From Solirubrobacteraceae bacterium (lineage in GTDB: Bacteria; Actinomycetota; Thermoleophilia; Solirubrobacterales; Solirubrobacteraceae), in contig JASLHP010000244.1 of the NCBI GenBank assembly GCA_030149625.1, positions 1 to 6,673 of the forward strand: DNA of 6,673 bases, given 5' to 3'. Shown here piece by piece: positions 5,901 to 6,673 of the stretch; position 1 is the first letter of the stretch; the number at the start of each line of letters is the position of its first letter. The notes beneath the pieces are model-generated. The model was not told the origin of the DNA. It made no database searches and saw nothing but the letters and a program-made list of their open reading frames with translations. Both the position numbers and the translations under genes were made by a program.

Positions 5901-6673
5901 CAGCCGCGAGGAGGTCGCCGAGCGCGTGCTCGACGGCATCGACGCGGACGCCCTGCTCGCCGCGCTCGAGCGCGAACGCCGCGCCGTCAGCCTGCGCGTC
6001 GGCGGCGAGCAGCGGTTCCTCGCCGCCGACGAGGCCGGCCTCTACCGCGACGCGCTCGGCGCGATGCCACCCGGCGGGCTGCCCGACGCATTCCTCGCCG
6101 ACGTGCCCGACGCGCTGCGCGAGCTCGTCGCCCGCTACGCGCGCACGCACGGGCCGTTCACGAGCGACGAGCTCCGCGCGCGCTACCGCCTCGACGCGAG
6201 CGCCGTGCTGCGCGAGCTCGAGCGCGCCGGCGAGCTCGTGCGCGGAGAGCTCAGGCCGGGCAGGGGCACCCTATCGGGGCCGGACGGAGCCGGCCCCGCC
6301 TACTCGACAACCGAGCGCGAGTGGTGCGACGTCGAGGTCCTGCGGCGCCTGCGGCGCGCGTCGCTCGCGGCGCTGCGCAAGGAGATCGAGCCCGCCGAGC
6401 AGCGGCGCCTCGCGGCCTTCCTGCCCGCCTGGCAGGGCGTCGACAGGCACGCGCGCGCGGGCGCCGGCGTCGAGCGGCTGCGCGAAGCGATCGTGCCGCT
6501 CCAGGGCCTCGCGCTGCCCGTCGAGAGCTGGGAGCGCGACGTGCTGCCGCGGCGCGTCGGCGCCTACTCGCAGTCATGGCTCGACAGCCTCTGCGCGAGC
6601 GGCGAGCTCGTGTGGGTCGGCGCCGGCCCGCTCGCGCGCTCCGGCCGCGTCGCGCTGTACTTCCGCGAGGACG
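2977..6673 (+). CDS. lhr: Lhr-type ATP-dependent helicase (3' end outside window)
   Basis: Large superfamily 2 helicase. In mycobacteria Lhr moves 3' to 5' on single-stranded DNA, unwinds RNA:DNA hybrids, and is induced by DNA damage. The ATG at 2977 gives the typical N-terminus, 'FSPRTRAWFEQAF'; the site before it is poor (ACGAG). Helicase motifs in order are: APTGSGKT (Walker A, Lys48); TTPES; DEIH at 155-158; SAT at 203-205; 'VFVNNRRSAER' around 299; ATSSLELGID at 373-382; and QRIGRAGH at 403-410. A winged-helix and the Lhr core domain 4 follow. They include PFWKGD (Trp637), probably the DNA-contacting tryptophan known in mycobacterial Lhr, and SPYGGRVHSAWALAL from 719. The rest is the long C-terminal region of full-length Lhr. 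There are low-complexity inserts at about residues 246-270 (P/E/G-rich), 325-345 and 467-495 (G/A/D-rich). Of a usual 1500 or so residues, 1232 are present, with no frame break seen. Its job appears unrelated to the left-hand genes. Confidence 0.97.
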   Translation, partial: MPLSSFSPRTRAWFEQAFAAPTAAQAQAWPAIAAGEHVLVSAPTGSGKTLAAFLWALDRLSGERAAAARGTRVVYVSPLKALAYDIERNLRAPLRGIGAEDVSVGIRTGDTPQRERAAMVRNPPDILVTTPESLYLMLTSNAREMLSGVEAAIVDEIHAVAHSKRGSHLALTLERLEAHVRSHRLEADGAAGAPREIQRIGLSATQNPLEEIGRFLVGPHRQVTIVDAGVKKQLDLRIEVPVESMAEPGGSVDPALDPLAPSPLEPVAGGESTRGSIWPAIYPELLRLVREHTSTIVFVNNRRSAERVALRLNELAAQQQTDAHEPGGERRDGAGAKPEPAEIARAHHGSLAREERTKVEELLKAGRLPCLVATSSLELGIDMGAVDLVLQIESPKSVARGLQRIGRAGHGVGQVSRGRIFPKFRGDLLECAVVARRMHEGLIEPTVVPRNALDVLAQQIVAIAVSAEAGGSRRAGAGRGRGQDAGADEAADGAPDDAAVSVDELYALVTGTHSYSTLSRELLEHTLDMLDGRYPSKEFGELRARIVWDRVGGTIRARKGSRQLAIVNAGTIPDRGLYSVVLPDGRRVGELDEEMVYEARAGQAFLLGASTWRIEEIGRDRVIVTPAPGAPGAVPFWKGDTVGRPVELGRAIGAFARWAVEQDAEALQRDYDLDARAARNLLAYLREQQAATGVLPSERTIVLERFRDEIGDWRLCILSPYGGRVHSAWALALSARVRERFGLEADAIASDDGIVLHLPDLDGDARQAWAGPESIAELVLLEPDEAHDAVTAELGGSALFGARFRENAARALLIPRAYPGRRTPLWQQRLKAQSLLEVARRYADFPIVLETYRECLSDVLDVPGLQQLLRGLSTREIALVEVETPVASPFASSLLFDYVATYMYEGDTPNAERRAAALSLDRELLRELLGQEELRELLDPGALGRVEDDLQHRSEPTRATGRDGLHDVLRRVGDLSREEVAERVLDGIDADALLAALERERRAVSLRVGGEQRFLAADEAGLYRDALGAMPPGGLPDAFLADVPDALRELVARYARTHGPFTSDELRARYRLDASAVLRELERAGELVRGELRPGRGTLSGPDGAGPAYSTTEREWCDVEVLRRLRRASLAALRKEIEPAEQRRLAAFLPAWQGVDRHARAGAGVERLREAIVPLQGLALPVESWERDVLPRRVGAYSQSWLDSLCASGELVWVGAGPLARSGRVALYFRED
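6275..6298 (+). repeat. Perfect 9-bp inverted repeat inside lhr
   Basis: CGGGGCCGG (6275-6283) and CCGGCCCCG (6290-6298) are perfect inverted copies with a 6-nt spacer. They lie in the part of lhr coding for a Gly/Pro-rich linker (GPDGAGPAY). The strand could form a very stable hairpin, but in DNA this rich in G and C such repeats occur by chance. Confidence 0.4.

Noticed and set aside
4711..6150. Long minus-strand open frame (479 codons) inside lhr
   Set aside because: Composition biased to A, R, V, G and Q with no domain; the plus strand continues conserved Lhr sequence throughout.
1..6673. TTA codons in the genes of this window as targets of the UAA tRNA
   Set aside because: By eye I found no in-frame TTA in the visible synthetase, P450 or lhr reading frames, so no local target can be shown.

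Overview
The window is very GC-rich, with codons ending almost always in G or C. It holds a nearly full-length Lhr-type helicase of the long actinobacterial form and a cytochrome P450 with an LPPGP N-terminus and a 'YTWIPFGGG' heme region. Together these suggest an actinomycete, most likely of the Thermoleophilia/Solirubrobacterales type. This placement is an inference from protein style, not from a marker gene.

Layout. Positions 1-1111, minus strand: the first 370 codons of an arginyl-tRNA synthetase-like protein, whose 3' end runs off the left edge. Positions 1188-1260, minus strand: a complete 73-nt tRNA gene lying 76 bp upstream of that synthetase start and in the same orientation. Its anticodon is UAA (reads codon UUA), but it has a 4-nt variable loop, so it is not a normal tRNA-Leu. 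Positions 1261-1446: a less GC-rich intergenic stretch with candidate divergent promoters. Positions 1503-2876, plus strand: a 457-aa cytochrome P450 whose I-helix oxygen-activation motif is altered. Positions 2977-6673, plus strand: lhr, 1232 codons visible, running off the right edge.

The most interesting part is the left half. A divergent ArgRS-like enzyme and an unusual tRNA with a rare-codon anticodon sit together as a likely transcription unit, divergent from an atypical P450. Both the synthetase and the P450 are preceded by very short ORFs (7 and 19 codons). Each short ORF has a good ribosome-binding site, and its stop codon overlaps the start of the main gene (ATGA and GTGA). This could be a dedicated synthetase/tRNA pair that gives UUA codons a special meaning or makes a special aminoacyl-tRNA. 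I saw no in-frame TTA codon in the three main genes as far as they are visible. Lhr looks like an ordinary housekeeping DNA-repair helicase and is probably a bystander.
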